DNA of 64,000 nucleotides from Mycolicibacterium madagascariense. Its GTDB lineage: Bacteria > Actinomycetota > Actinomycetes > Mycobacteriales > Mycobacteriaceae. Positions 14,014 through 26,428 of the stretch are shown here, one piece after another. Every line of letters starts with the position of its first letter. The first letter of the stretch is position 1. Below the pieces are notes generated by a model. That model had not been told where the DNA came from. It saw nothing but the letters and a program-made list of their open reading frames with translations, and made no database searches. Where the stretch lies: the NCBI RefSeq assembly GCF_010729665.1, contig NZ_AP022610.1, forward strand, positions 3,410,001 to 3,474,000. Reading direction: 5' to 3'. Position numbers and translations under genes: made by a program.

Positions 14014-14935
14014 GGTGCCCCCGCCAGCCGGTCACCGGCAATTGGAACTTGCGTACCAGTCGATCGGTGAACGGTGCGCTGTCCAGGCGGATCCACTTCA
14101 GCGGCGTGCCGCAGCGGGTGACCTCGAGACGACCGCCGGCGGGCACCACCATCTCGCGGCGGCCGTCGCAGAACACCATCGCGTCGTACCCGCTGGCCTC
14201 GACCTCGATCGCGATCGACGCGTCCGGGCTGGTGACCATCGGGCGAGCGAACAGGGCGTGAGCGTTGTTGGGCACCACCAGGATCGACTCGAGGTCGGGC
14301 CAAAGGATGGGGCCACCGGCCGAGAACGCGTAGGCCGTCGACCCGGTGGGCGTCGACACCAGAACGCCGTCGCACCCGAATGCCGACACCGGACGGCCGT
14401 CGACCTCCAGCACGACCCCGAGCACGCCGAGCCGCGGCCCCTTCTCCAGGCTGGCCTCGTTGAGCGCCCAGCCGCGGTGGGTGATCTTGCCGTCCACGCG
14501 CACGACGATGTCCAGCGTCATGCGCTCCTCGACGCGGTAGTTCCGGCTGATGACCTTCTCGAGCACGGTGTCGATCGCCGACGCCTCGGCCTCGGCCAGG
14601 AATCCGATGCGGCCCAGGTTGACCCCCAGCACGGGGATCTCGACGTTGCGGGCCAATTCGGCGGCCCGCAGGAACGTGCCGTCACCGCCGAGGACGAGCA
14701 CCATCTCACACCCCTCGGCGGCGCGCTCGTCGGCATCGACGACCTCCACCTCGACGCCGATCGCGTCCAGCTCGGCGGCCCCGAGGTACAGCGGCTGGTG
14801 GTCGACGCTCTCGGCGGCGAGCACGCGCAGACCAATCCCGTTCTCCGCCAACACCTTCTCCACCCGGCGGGCGGTCTCGGTGGCCTCGTCCCGACCGGTG
14901 TGGACGACGAGCAGAACCTGGCGCTCGCCGGTCAT
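14003..14935 (-). CDS. nadK: NAD kinase
   Basis: Phosphorylates NAD to NADP (ppnK). Starting at the ATG at 14935 gives 310 aa, close to the M. tuberculosis enzyme. The GGDG motif is at 83-86 ([13 protein letters not shown]), followed by [10 protein letters not shown], the ALNE segment and the STPTGSTAY nucleotide-binding loop. The ATG overlaps the tlyA stop by 4 bp. The open frame continues far upstream but only as shadow of tlyA. Confidence 0.95.
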
Positions 14936-15741
14936 TGGGGCCCCTCTTCGATGGCTCGACGTACCGCATCCTCGAGTGATTCGCCCAGCAGGGGACGGTC
15001 GGTGCTGGCCCGCAGTCGCAGGAAGAACTCGACGTTGCCCGACGGTCCGGGCAACGGACTGGACGTGACGTCGACGGGCAGCCAGCCGAGCTCGACCGCC
15101 CGGCGCGCCACCGACAACACCGCGTCGGCCCTGACCGCGGGATCGGAGACCACGCCCCCGGCCCCGACCCGGTCCTTGCCCACCTCGAATTGTGGCTTCA
15201 CCATGGGAACGATATCGGCGTCGTCCGACGCGCAGGAGACGAGCGCGGGCAGCACCGTGCCCAGCGAGATGAACGACAGGTCGGCGACCACCAGGTCGAC
15301 CGGTCCGCCGATCGCGTCGGCGGTCAACGACCTGACGTTGGTGCGCTCGACGACGACGACCCTGTCGTCGGATCGCAGCGACCACGCGAGCTGGCCGTAG
15401 CCGACGTCGGCCGCCACGACCTGCCGGGCGCCGCGGTCCAGCAGGACCTCGGTGAAGCCGCCGGTCGACGCACCGGCGTCGAGGCATCGTCGCCCGTGCA
15501 CCGCGACGTCGAATGCGTCGAGGGCGCCGATGAGCTTGTGCGCGCCCCGCGACACCCAGACGCGTTCGTCGGTTCCGGTGACGGCGAGCTTGGCGTCGGT
15601 GCTGACCGCGGTGGCCGGCTTCGCGGCGGGCATACCGTCGATGCTGACCCGACCGGCGCCGATCAGCTCGGCCGCCTGTTGCCGGGACCGCGCGAGGCCA
15701 CGCCGGACCAGCTCGGCATCAACACGAGCGCGCCGAGTCAC
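14932..15741 (-). CDS. tlyA: 16S/23S rRNA 2'-O-methyltransferase TlyA
   Basis: Methylates C1409 of 16S and C1920 of 23S rRNA; its loss gives capreomycin and viomycin resistance in mycobacteria. The 269-residue protein has an S4 domain (about 1-60) and a Rossmann methyltransferase domain with SAM loop [11 protein letters not shown], then the VADLSFISL and VKPQFE segments carrying the conserved acidic/lysine residues. Start is GTG. It appears intact. The target rRNA genes lie about 2 kb downstream. Confidence 0.95.
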   Translation of the reverse strand: MTRRARVDAELVRRGLARSRQQAAELIGAGRVSIDGMPAAKPATAVSTDAKLAVTGTDERVWVSRGAHKLIGALDAFDVAVHGRRCLDAGASTGGFTEVLLDRGARQVVAADVGYGQLAWSLRSDDRVVVVERTNVRSLTADAIGGPVDLVVADLSFISLGTVLPALVSCASDDADIVPMVKPQFEVGKDRVGAGGVVSDPAVRADAVLSVARRAVELGWLPVDVTSSPLPGPSGNVEFFLRLRASTDRPLLGESLEDAVRRAIEEGPQ

Positions 15742-15744
15742 CGC

Positions 15745-15912
15745 TTACCTCTCGACGGATTCCAGCGCCCGCACCAACAGGTCGTGGGCCTGCTCCAGGC
15801 GTGCGGCGATGTGCTCGACGTCGGCGTGGTCGGCGTCGTCGGCCGACGGATCGGGCAGCTCGGCGAGCAGCGCCGCGACCTGGCTGCGGATCTGATCGGG
15901 ATCGGTCGTCAT
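15745..15912 (-). CDS. Short conserved hypothetical protein (Rv1693-like)
   Basis: A 55-residue acidic helical protein, MTTDPDQIRSQ at the start and LLVRALESVER at the end, placed 3 bp before the tlyA start and 8 bp after the phosphatase stop. Position and size match Rv1693. No motif identifies a function. Tight spacing indicates cotranscription with the phosphatase and tlyA. Confidence 0.75.
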   Translation of the reverse strand: MTTDPDQIRSQVAALLAELPDPSADDADHADVEHIAARLEQAHDLLVRALESVER

Positions 15913-15920
15913 GTCGAGAC

Positions 15921-16949
15921 TCACGCTATCGGATTGCCGGCGTCGACCAGCGACCAGCGCTGCAGTGCCTGCCGGGCGGTGTCGTCGCCGGCCAGGATCG
16001 AGAAGCGCACACCGTCGACGCTGGACCCCCAGACGGCGCTCGCGACCGCCCGCACGACGCTCAGCGGATCGTCGGCGTCGGGGCCCGTCGAATGCACGGT
16101 GACGTCCTGCGGTCCCACCTCCACGCGCCAGGACGGGTTCGGCGCCACCCGCAGCGCCTCGGCGTCGGCCGACGTCAGCGCGCGCAGATCCGCGGCGAGG
16201 TAGTCCGGCCGCTGCGCGGCGTCGGCGTAGATCATGTCGGCCGCCGAACTCACACCGGTGAGGACCAGGAGGCTCGGCAATTCGGTGGCGTGGGCGCCGG
16301 CGATGTCGGTGTCCAGTCGGTCGCCCACCACCAGCGGGCGCTGAAAGTCGCCTCGGGCCAACGCATCCAGGAGCAGCGGCGGCTGCGGCTTGCCCGCGAC
16401 CTGTGGCCGCTGATCGGTCGCCGTCTCGAGTGCGGCGACCATCGAGCCGTTGCCGGGGAGCAGTCCGCGCTCGGACGGCAGGGTGCGGTCGACGTTCGCC
16501 GCGACCCACAGCGCGCCGGCGCGGATCGCGAGCGCCCCCTCCGCCAGCTCGGCCCAGCCGGTCTGCGGCGAGTGCCCCTGCACGACGGCCTTGGGGTCCT
16601 CGGCGAACGTGCGGACCGGTCGCAGGCCGACCGCTCGCACCTCATCGGCCAGTGCGTCGGTACCGATGATCAATACCGCTGCGCCAGAGTCGATTTGGTT
16701 GGCCAACAGGTGCGCCGCACTCTGCGCGCTGGTGACGACGTCGTCGGCGTGCACCGAGAACCCCATCGCCACCAGATTCTTGGCGACCTCGTCGGGACCG
16801 CGCGAGGCATTGTTCGTCACGAACAGCACGCGGACGCCGTCGAGGGACGTCAGGGTCTCGACGGACCCCTCGGTGGGCTGCTGGCCGCGAAAGACCGTGC
16901 CGTCGAGATCCAGCAGCAGACAATCGTGTTCCTGTGCGAGGGTCGCCAC
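15921..16949 (-). CDS. HAD-IIA phosphatase, glycerol-3-phosphate phosphatase-like (Rv1692-like)
   Basis: HAD-superfamily phosphatase of 342 aa. Motif I DLDGTVF gives nucleophile Asp14 and acid Asp16; VLFVTNNASR is motif II; AGKPQPPLL and VVGDRLDTDIAGA form motifs III and IV. A C-terminal domain of about 80 residues follows the HAD core. The M. tuberculosis counterpart Rv1692 has been reported to dephosphorylate glycerol 3-phosphate in polar lipid turnover. The GTG start directly follows the stop of the TPR-like gene. Confidence 0.88.
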   Translation of the reverse strand: MATLAQEHDCLLLDLDGTVFRGQQPTEGSVETLTSLDGVRVLFVTNNASRGPDEVAKNLVAMGFSVHADDVVTSAQSAAHLLANQIDSGAAVLIIGTDALADEVRAVGLRPVRTFAEDPKAVVQGHSPQTGWAELAEGALAIRAGALWVAANVDRTLPSERGLLPGNGSMVAALETATDQRPQVAGKPQPPLLLDALARGDFQRPLVVGDRLDTDIAGAHATELPSLLVLTGVSSAADMIYADAAQRPDYLAADLRALTSADAEALRVAPNPSWRVEVGPQDVTVHSTGPDADDPLSVVRAVASAVWGSSVDGVRFSILAGDDTARQALQRWSLVDAGNPIA

Positions 16950-17777
16950 TCAGCTCAACTCCGTGATTCGCTCGTCGGCATCGGTCACGCCGTCGGTGTC
17001 GGCTGCCTCGGCGTGGATGAACCATTGCAGCGCTTCGTCGTTGCGGCCCAACGCCAGCAGCGTGTCGGCGTAGGCATAGAACAGGCGCGCCGCGGTCAGC
17101 CCCGTCCGCTGCGGATCGAGCGACGGCGTGGAGAGTGCGGCGAGGGCCTGCTCGTGCTGACCGAGATCCGAACGGGCGCCCGCGACGACGATGCGCAGCT
17201 CGTCGGCCTCGTCGCCGGTGAGTTCCTCGGCCTCCGGGGTGCGGGACAGATCGATGGCCCGCTGGGGGCGCCCGACCCCGCGTTCGCAGTCGGCGATCAT
17301 CGGCAGTAGGGGCGACTTGCTGCCCATGCGGCGGGCGGCCCGCAATTCGGAGAGCGCCTGCGCCCAGTCACCGCAGTGATAGGCCGCGATGCCGACGGCT
17401 TCGCGGACGGCGGCGATCCGGCCGGACCGCGTCCGCGCGGCCTGCGCATGCCGCAGCGCCAGTTCGGGATCGTCCTCGAGATTCTCGCCCGCGGCGACGA
17501 GGTGCTTGGCGACGTAGTCGGCCGTTGCCTTGTCCAGGGTCATGAGTTCGCCGCGAACGTCCGGTGCCAACTGCTTGGCCTCGACGTCCGCGGGAATCGG
17601 TGGCGCACTGCCCTCGGAGCGCGCATCCTCTGATGGCGGCCGTGGTCGACGAACCCGGTCCGGGCGCGACCCCGGCGGCGCGTTGCGACGATCACCCGCG
17701 CCCCGTCGCGACGCGCCGGCATCGGGCGTTCGGCGGGGCCGCCGCTCGTCGCCTCCGCGTTGCCTGTCCTGGGCCAC
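16950..17777 (-). CDS. TPR-like protein with basic disordered N-terminus (Rv1691-like)
   Basis: From the GTG at 17777 (AAGG 5 nt upstream) the product is 275 aa. About 70 residues of Arg/Pro/Asp-rich low-complexity sequence precede an alpha-helical part with repeats that look like tetratricopeptides (ALRHAQAAR, YHCGDWAQALSELRAARR, YADTLLALGRNDEALQWF). It is probably a scaffold or interaction protein. It begins about 140 bp beyond the 5S gene, behind the rRNA terminator, so it needs its own promoter, which I could not pick out. Confidence 0.8.
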   Translation of the reverse strand: MAQDRQRGGDERRPRRTPDAGASRRGAGDRRNAPPGSRPDRVRRPRPPSEDARSEGSAPPIPADVEAKQLAPDVRGELMTLDKATADYVAKHLVAAGENLEDDPELALRHAQAARTRSGRIAAVREAVGIAAYHCGDWAQALSELRAARRMGSKSPLLPMIADCERGVGRPQRAIDLSRTPEAEELTGDEADELRIVVAGARSDLGQHEQALAALSTPSLDPQRTGLTAARLFYAYADTLLALGRNDEALQWFIHAEAADTDGVTDADERITELS

Positions 17778-17867
17778 TTCGACCTTCCCTGTTCTGCTCA
17801 GCGTTCCGCAAAAAGGATACGGCGCTATTCGGCATTCCGCGAAGAATGGCTTCCGGCGCAATCGTCC

Positions 17868-17911
17868 TTAAAAGAGAATCACCCCCCACGTAAATGTGGG
17901 GGGTGATTCTT
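17868..17911 (-). terminator. Rho-independent terminator of the rRNA operon
   Basis: A perfect 14-bp stem (GAATCACCCCCCAC at 17876-17889 against 17896-17909, extendable by one pair) with a 6-nt loop lies just beyond the 5S 3' end. On the minus strand it is followed by TCTTTTAA. This is a strong intrinsic terminator, unusual in a mycobacterial genome where most genes lack them. Confidence 0.9.
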
Positions 17912-17917
17912 AAAGGG

Positions 17918-18032
17918 TGTTCGGCGGTGTCCTACTTTTCCAACCGTGTGGTTAGTATCATTGGCGCTGGTAGGCTTAGCTTCCGGGTTCGGGATGGGTC
18001 CGGGCGTTTCCCTGCCGCTGTTGCCGCCGTAA
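17918..18032 (-). rRNA. rrf: 5S ribosomal RNA
   Basis: The minus strand reads TTACGGCGGC at the start, then the conserved CCCGAACCCGGAAGCTAAGC segment and ends CGCCGAACA, as in mycobacterial 5S genes (about 115 nt). It is the last gene of the rRNA operon, some 155 bp after the 23S 3' end. Confidence 0.95.
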
Positions 18033-18188
18033 CTCTATTTTTTTTTAAGCCCCTGGTGGTGTTTTTGGTGGTGGGGTGTGGTCTGTTTGGGTTCGTGGTG
18101 TCGTGGTTGCGAGGCGACGTTGTGGTGTGTTTACACACGGTGTGTTGGTGCCGGCTGCCTTGTGGTGGGGGTGTGCCGGTGGTGTGTG

Positions 18189-23328
<5,140 letters not shown>

Positions 23329-23651
23329 CAACCCACACCAAACGGCACAGGTGGAAATCGCAATCAGAGAAACCTGACCAAGCAACCAGTCCTAAAACCG
23401 GCAAGATAAAACAAACCACCCCCACACAGGAAGACGGGGAGTCCCCCACGAGGATGGCCAAACAACAAACAAAAACCACCAAACACACTATTGAGTTCTC
23501 AAACAACACACCCGAGCCTTCGCCGACCGCGCGTCGAACCCGCGACTTTCGCCGCGTGCTAGTTGAGCGGTCGGTTGAAGCCTGCCCGTTTCCGGGCGGC
23601 CTCTTCTCGGTGATGCCGTCGCGCTCGGCGGTTGGACCGCGTCGCGACGAC
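23329..23651 (-). promoter_or_regulatory. rRNA leader with antitermination elements
   Basis: Transcribed leader of about 320 nt between the promoter and 16S. The minus strand contains TGTTGTTTGAGAACTCAATA then GTGTGTTTGG (about 23478-23510), the conserved mycobacterial box B/box A-type antitermination block. Downstream GT-rich sequence probably forms the 16S processing stem. No protein-coding gene is supported here. Confidence 0.8.
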
Positions 23652-23687
23652 CTGGACTAAGTTACGTGCCGGATAACGGAGAGTCAA
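23652..23687 (-). promoter_or_regulatory. Promoter of the rRNA operon
   Basis: On the minus strand TTGACT (23687-23682) and TAACTT (23664-23659) are separated by 17 bp, a near-consensus SigA promoter placing the start near 23652. It lies only 35 bp beyond the tyrS stop codon. I see no second promoter in the short gap, matching the single-promoter arrangement of the tyrS-linked operon of rapid growers. Confidence 0.7.
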
Positions 23688-23701
23688 ACCGGCTGCTCAG
23701 A

Positions 23702-23728
23702 GGCCTGATTCGTCCGGATGATCAGGCC
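23702..23728 (-). terminator. Hairpin at the tyrS 3' end
   Basis: GGCCTGAT (23702-23709) and ATCAGGCC (23721-23728) form a perfect 8-bp stem with an 11-nt loop. The tyrS TGA (23724-23722) lies within the upstream arm. There is no U-run, so this would be a non-canonical (U-less) terminator or an mRNA-end stabiliser isolating tyrS from the rRNA promoter. Confidence 0.45.
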
Positions 23729-25002
23729 CTGAGCGTCCGCTCGACGCCGGCGACGTTCCGCTTGCCTCGCCGCAGCACCAACCACTTGCCATGCAGGTAG
23801 TCGTCGGCGTGGGGCGTCCACTCGTCACTGTCGACGCGCTGGTTGTTGACGTAGACGCCGCCCTCGGACAGGGTGCGCCGCGCCTCGCCCTTGCTCTTGG
23901 ACAAACCGGTGGCCACCAGCAGATCCCCGATCCCGTCCGCGACCCCGGGGCCGACTGCCGCGACCGACGTCTCGCGCAGCGCCGCGGCGAGCGTCGGTTC
24001 GTCCAGCCGCTCCAGTTCCCCGCGTCCGAACAGCGCCTGACTGGCCAGCTCGACGGAGTCGGTCGCCGCCCGACCATGGACGAGCGTCGTCAGCTCCTGG
24101 GCCAGCCGTCGTTGGGCGGCTCGCTCGTGTGCCCGTTCGGCGGTCGCCACCTCCAGCTCGGAGAGTTCCTCGGCCGAGAGGAACGTGAACCAGCGCAGGT
24201 AGCGCACCACGTCCGCGTCGGCGGTGTTGAAGAAGTACTGGTACCAGGCGTAGGGCGTCGTCAGCTCGGGGTCGAGCCACACGTTGCCGCCGCCGGTCGA
24301 CTTGCCGAACTTCTTGCCGTCGGCCGAGGTCACCAGCGGGACGGTCAGCGCGTGCACGCCGACGCCGAGCTTCTGCCGGACCAGGCGCACGCCGGCGATG
24401 ATGTTGCCCCACTGATCCGAGCCGCCGATCTGCAGTGCGCACCCGTATTTCTCGTGCAGCGCGACGAAGTCGTTGGCCTGCAACAGCATGTAGCTGAATT
24501 CGGTGTAGGAGATGCCGTCGCCCTCGAGCCTGCGTCGAATGGTGTCGCGATCGAGCATGACGTTCACCGAGAAGTGCTTGCCCAGGTCGCGCAAGAATTC
24601 GATGGCCGAGAGCTGCGACGTCCAGGACAGGTTGTTCTCGACGATGGCACCGGTCGCCGACCCGTCGAAGGCGACGAATCGCTCCAGCTGACCGCGGATG
24701 CGCTCGGACCACTCGGCGACGGTGTCGGCGGTGTTCAGCGTGCGCTCCGCGGTGTCGCGGGGATCGCCGATCAGCCCGGTGGCCCCGCCGGCCAGGACGA
24801 TCGGCCGATGCCCGGCGCGCTGGAAGCGCTGCAGCGTCAGCAGCGGGATGAGGTGCCCGGCGTGCAGGCTCGGCGCCGTGGGGTCGAATCCGGCGTACAG
24901 CGTGATCGGCCCGTCGGCGGCCGCGGCGGCCAGCGCGTCGCGGTCGGTGGACTGCGCGATGAGGCCGCGCCATTCCAGCTCGTCGAGGATGCCCGTGCTC
25001 AT
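23722..25002 (-). CDS. tyrS: Tyrosyl-tRNA synthetase
   Basis: Class I synthetase charging tRNA-Tyr. From the ATG at 25002 (preceded by GGAAGGA) it is 426 aa. The HIGH-type motif HAGH is at 47-50, the KMSKS-type motif KFGKS follows SADGK, and a C-terminal S4 domain starts near residue 360 ([19 protein letters not shown]). An upstream in-frame ATG at 25020 overlaps the mpg stop (ATGA) and would add six residues; the family N-terminus favours the inner start. Confidence 0.96.
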   Translation of the reverse strand: MSTGILDELEWRGLIAQSTDRDALAAAAADGPITLYAGFDPTAPSLHAGHLIPLLTLQRFQRAGHRPIVLAGGATGLIGDPRDTAERTLNTADTVAEWSERIRGQLERFVAFDGSATGAIVENNLSWTSQLSAIEFLRDLGKHFSVNVMLDRDTIRRRLEGDGISYTEFSYMLLQANDFVALHEKYGCALQIGGSDQWGNIIAGVRLVRQKLGVGVHALTVPLVTSADGKKFGKSTGGGNVWLDPELTTPYAWYQYFFNTADADVVRYLRWFTFLSAEELSELEVATAERAHERAAQRRLAQELTTLVHGRAATDSVELASQALFGRGELERLDEPTLAAALRETSVAAVGPGVADGIGDLLVATGLSKSKGEARRTLSEGGVYVNNQRVDSDEWTPHADDYLHGKWLVLRRGKRNVAGVERTLRA

Positions 25003-25019
25003 GGGTCGATCCTTCCGCA

Positions 25020-25631
25020 TCAGTCACTCATCCCCGGCGCGGGTGCCCGGGGACTGCGACGAAAGGCCGAGACCTCGGGACACCCGGGCAGCCAGAACCG
25101 CCACGGGCGGTCCGCCGCACGGCTCACCCCGACGCGCGGGCCGCTGGTGCCGGCGCGCGGTGCGCCGAGCGCGAGCCGAACGGGACTGTGGTCGTCGAAG
25201 AGGTCGATCCCGTTGTCTCCCATGGTGATTCCGAGCGCGGAGCTGAGGTTGCCCGGTCCCCTCGCCAACGCCGACGTCCGCGACAGGTCACCGCGGCGGG
25301 CCGTCGCGGCGTCGAGGCCGTCGGTGACGACCGCCGCCCTGAGCAGGACCGCGGCGGCCACGCCGTCGTCGGCGCAGACGACGTTGGCGCAGACGTGGAT
25401 GCCGTGGCTGAGGTAGGTGTACAGCCGCCCCGCAGGCCCGAACATGAGGGTGTTGCGCCCTCCCCGACCGCGGAAGGAGTGCGACGCGGCATCGGGCCAG
25501 GGTCCGTCGGGGGGACCGCCATAGGCTTCGACCTCGACGATCGTCGCGGTCACACCGCGCGCCACGAGCTCCGCCCCCAGCAACCGCTGCGCGGCCGTCA
25601 CCGGGTCGGTCGCCAACACCTCAGCGTTCAC
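25020..25631 (-). CDS. mpg: 3-methyladenine DNA glycosylase (AAG/MPG type)
   Basis: Removes alkylated purines in base excision repair. The 203-residue AAG-fold protein has VEVEAY at 32-37 with candidate catalytic Glu35, the [18 protein letters not shown] segment and [13 protein letters not shown]. Start is GTG. It lies immediately upstream of tyrS with a 3-base shared stop/start region, as in M. tuberculosis (Rv1688-Rv1689). Confidence 0.93.
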   Translation of the reverse strand: MNAEVLATDPVTAAQRLLGAELVARGVTATIVEVEAYGGPPDGPWPDAASHSFRGRGGRNTLMFGPAGRLYTYLSHGIHVCANVVCADDGVAAAVLLRAAVVTDGLDAATARRGDLSRTSALARGPGNLSSALGITMGDNGIDLFDDHSPVRLALGAPRAGTSGPRVGVSRAADRPWRFWLPGCPEVSAFRRSPRAPAPGMSD

Positions 25632-25646
25632 CGCAGCGATTCTGGG

Positions 25647-25850
25647 CTAGGGTTCCGCCCGCTCGATCATCGACTGGTGCTCGGCGTCATCGGTGATCGT
25701 GACCGCCTCACTGATGAGGAGCACGGGCACGCCGTGCTCGATTCGGTAGGCGCGTCGCAACCGCGGGTTGTAGAGCCGGTCGCCGACGAGCAGCAGCGAA
25801 CCGCGGTCCTCAGGACAGACCAGGAGGCTGCGCAGACGTTGATCGAGCAT
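25647..25850 (-). CDS. Trm112-like protein (UPF0434)
   Basis: A 67-residue protein with LLVCPEDRGSLL at 9-20 and YNPRLRRAYRIEHGVPVLL at 27-45, the signature of the actinobacterial Trm112 family, whose eukaryotic members activate methyltransferases. Only one of the usual zinc cysteines remains in the N-terminal motif, as is common in bacterial members. It is cotranscribed with mpg and the secreted protein gene; its partner is unknown. Confidence 0.85.
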   Translation of the reverse strand: MLDQRLRSLLVCPEDRGSLLLVGDRLYNPRLRRAYRIEHGVPVLLISEAVTITDDAEHQSMIERAEP

Positions 25851-25853
25851 GCG

Positions 25854-26309
25854 TCAGCCGAGGGGGATGTTGATGCCGCCGCCGCCATTCGGGTCGGGCG
25901 GGTAGCTGCCGGGGTTCCCGCCCCCGATGCCGATGGTCGGTGGGTTCAGCGCGGGGCCGCCGCCACCGCTGCTGCGGCTCTGGTTCTGCTTCTGGTACTG
26001 CACCGTCTGCTGCAGGGCCTGGATCAACGGTATTTGATTGGGGCGCTTCGTCATCGCGGCCTCGAGGTCGTCGACGTTGCCCACCGACGGCCGAAAGCCC
26101 TGACCGCGCAGCTTGATCGCGGTGTGGATCAGGTTCGAGATCTGTCCGCCGCCGGCGCCGGTGTCGTACTGCTTGTCGATGTCGTCGAGGACGTCGGCGT
26201 GTGCCGTGCCCACGCCGAGGGCGATCAGCAGTCCCGTCGCCATGGCGCCACTGGCCATCGCCCCCGTGAACACGCGGCGAACGCCACGCCTACCGGTTCG
26301 TCCAGCCAT
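25854..26309 (-). CDS. Secreted hypothetical protein with Gly/Pro/Asn-rich tail
   Basis: The ATG at 26309 has GGAGG 4 nt upstream and gives 151 aa. A Sec-type signal peptide (basic Arg-rich start, hydrophobic core, GTAHA at 34-38) should be cleaved before DVLDDID. The mature helical domain (39-110) has no family I recognise, and the last 35 residues are a Gly/Pro/Asn-rich tail suited to cell-wall spanning. The longer frame to 26432 lacks support. Confidence 0.75.
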   Translation of the reverse strand: MAGRTGRRGVRRVFTGAMASGAMATGLLIALGVGTAHADVLDDIDKQYDTGAGGGQISNLIHTAIKLRGQGFRPSVGNVDDLEAAMTKRPNQIPLIQALQQTVQYQKQNQSRSSGGGGPALNPPTIGIGGGNPGSYPPDPNGGGGINIPLG

Positions 26310-26428
26310 CAATCCTCCATCGTCGAGCGTGTCGAAGTCTCCGGCCCGACCCGGACGGCCACGTACGGCCAGCCCGGAGCCTAACAAAGCGCGGACGCCG
26401 TGGCAGTCCGTCACAGCGCGCACATAGG

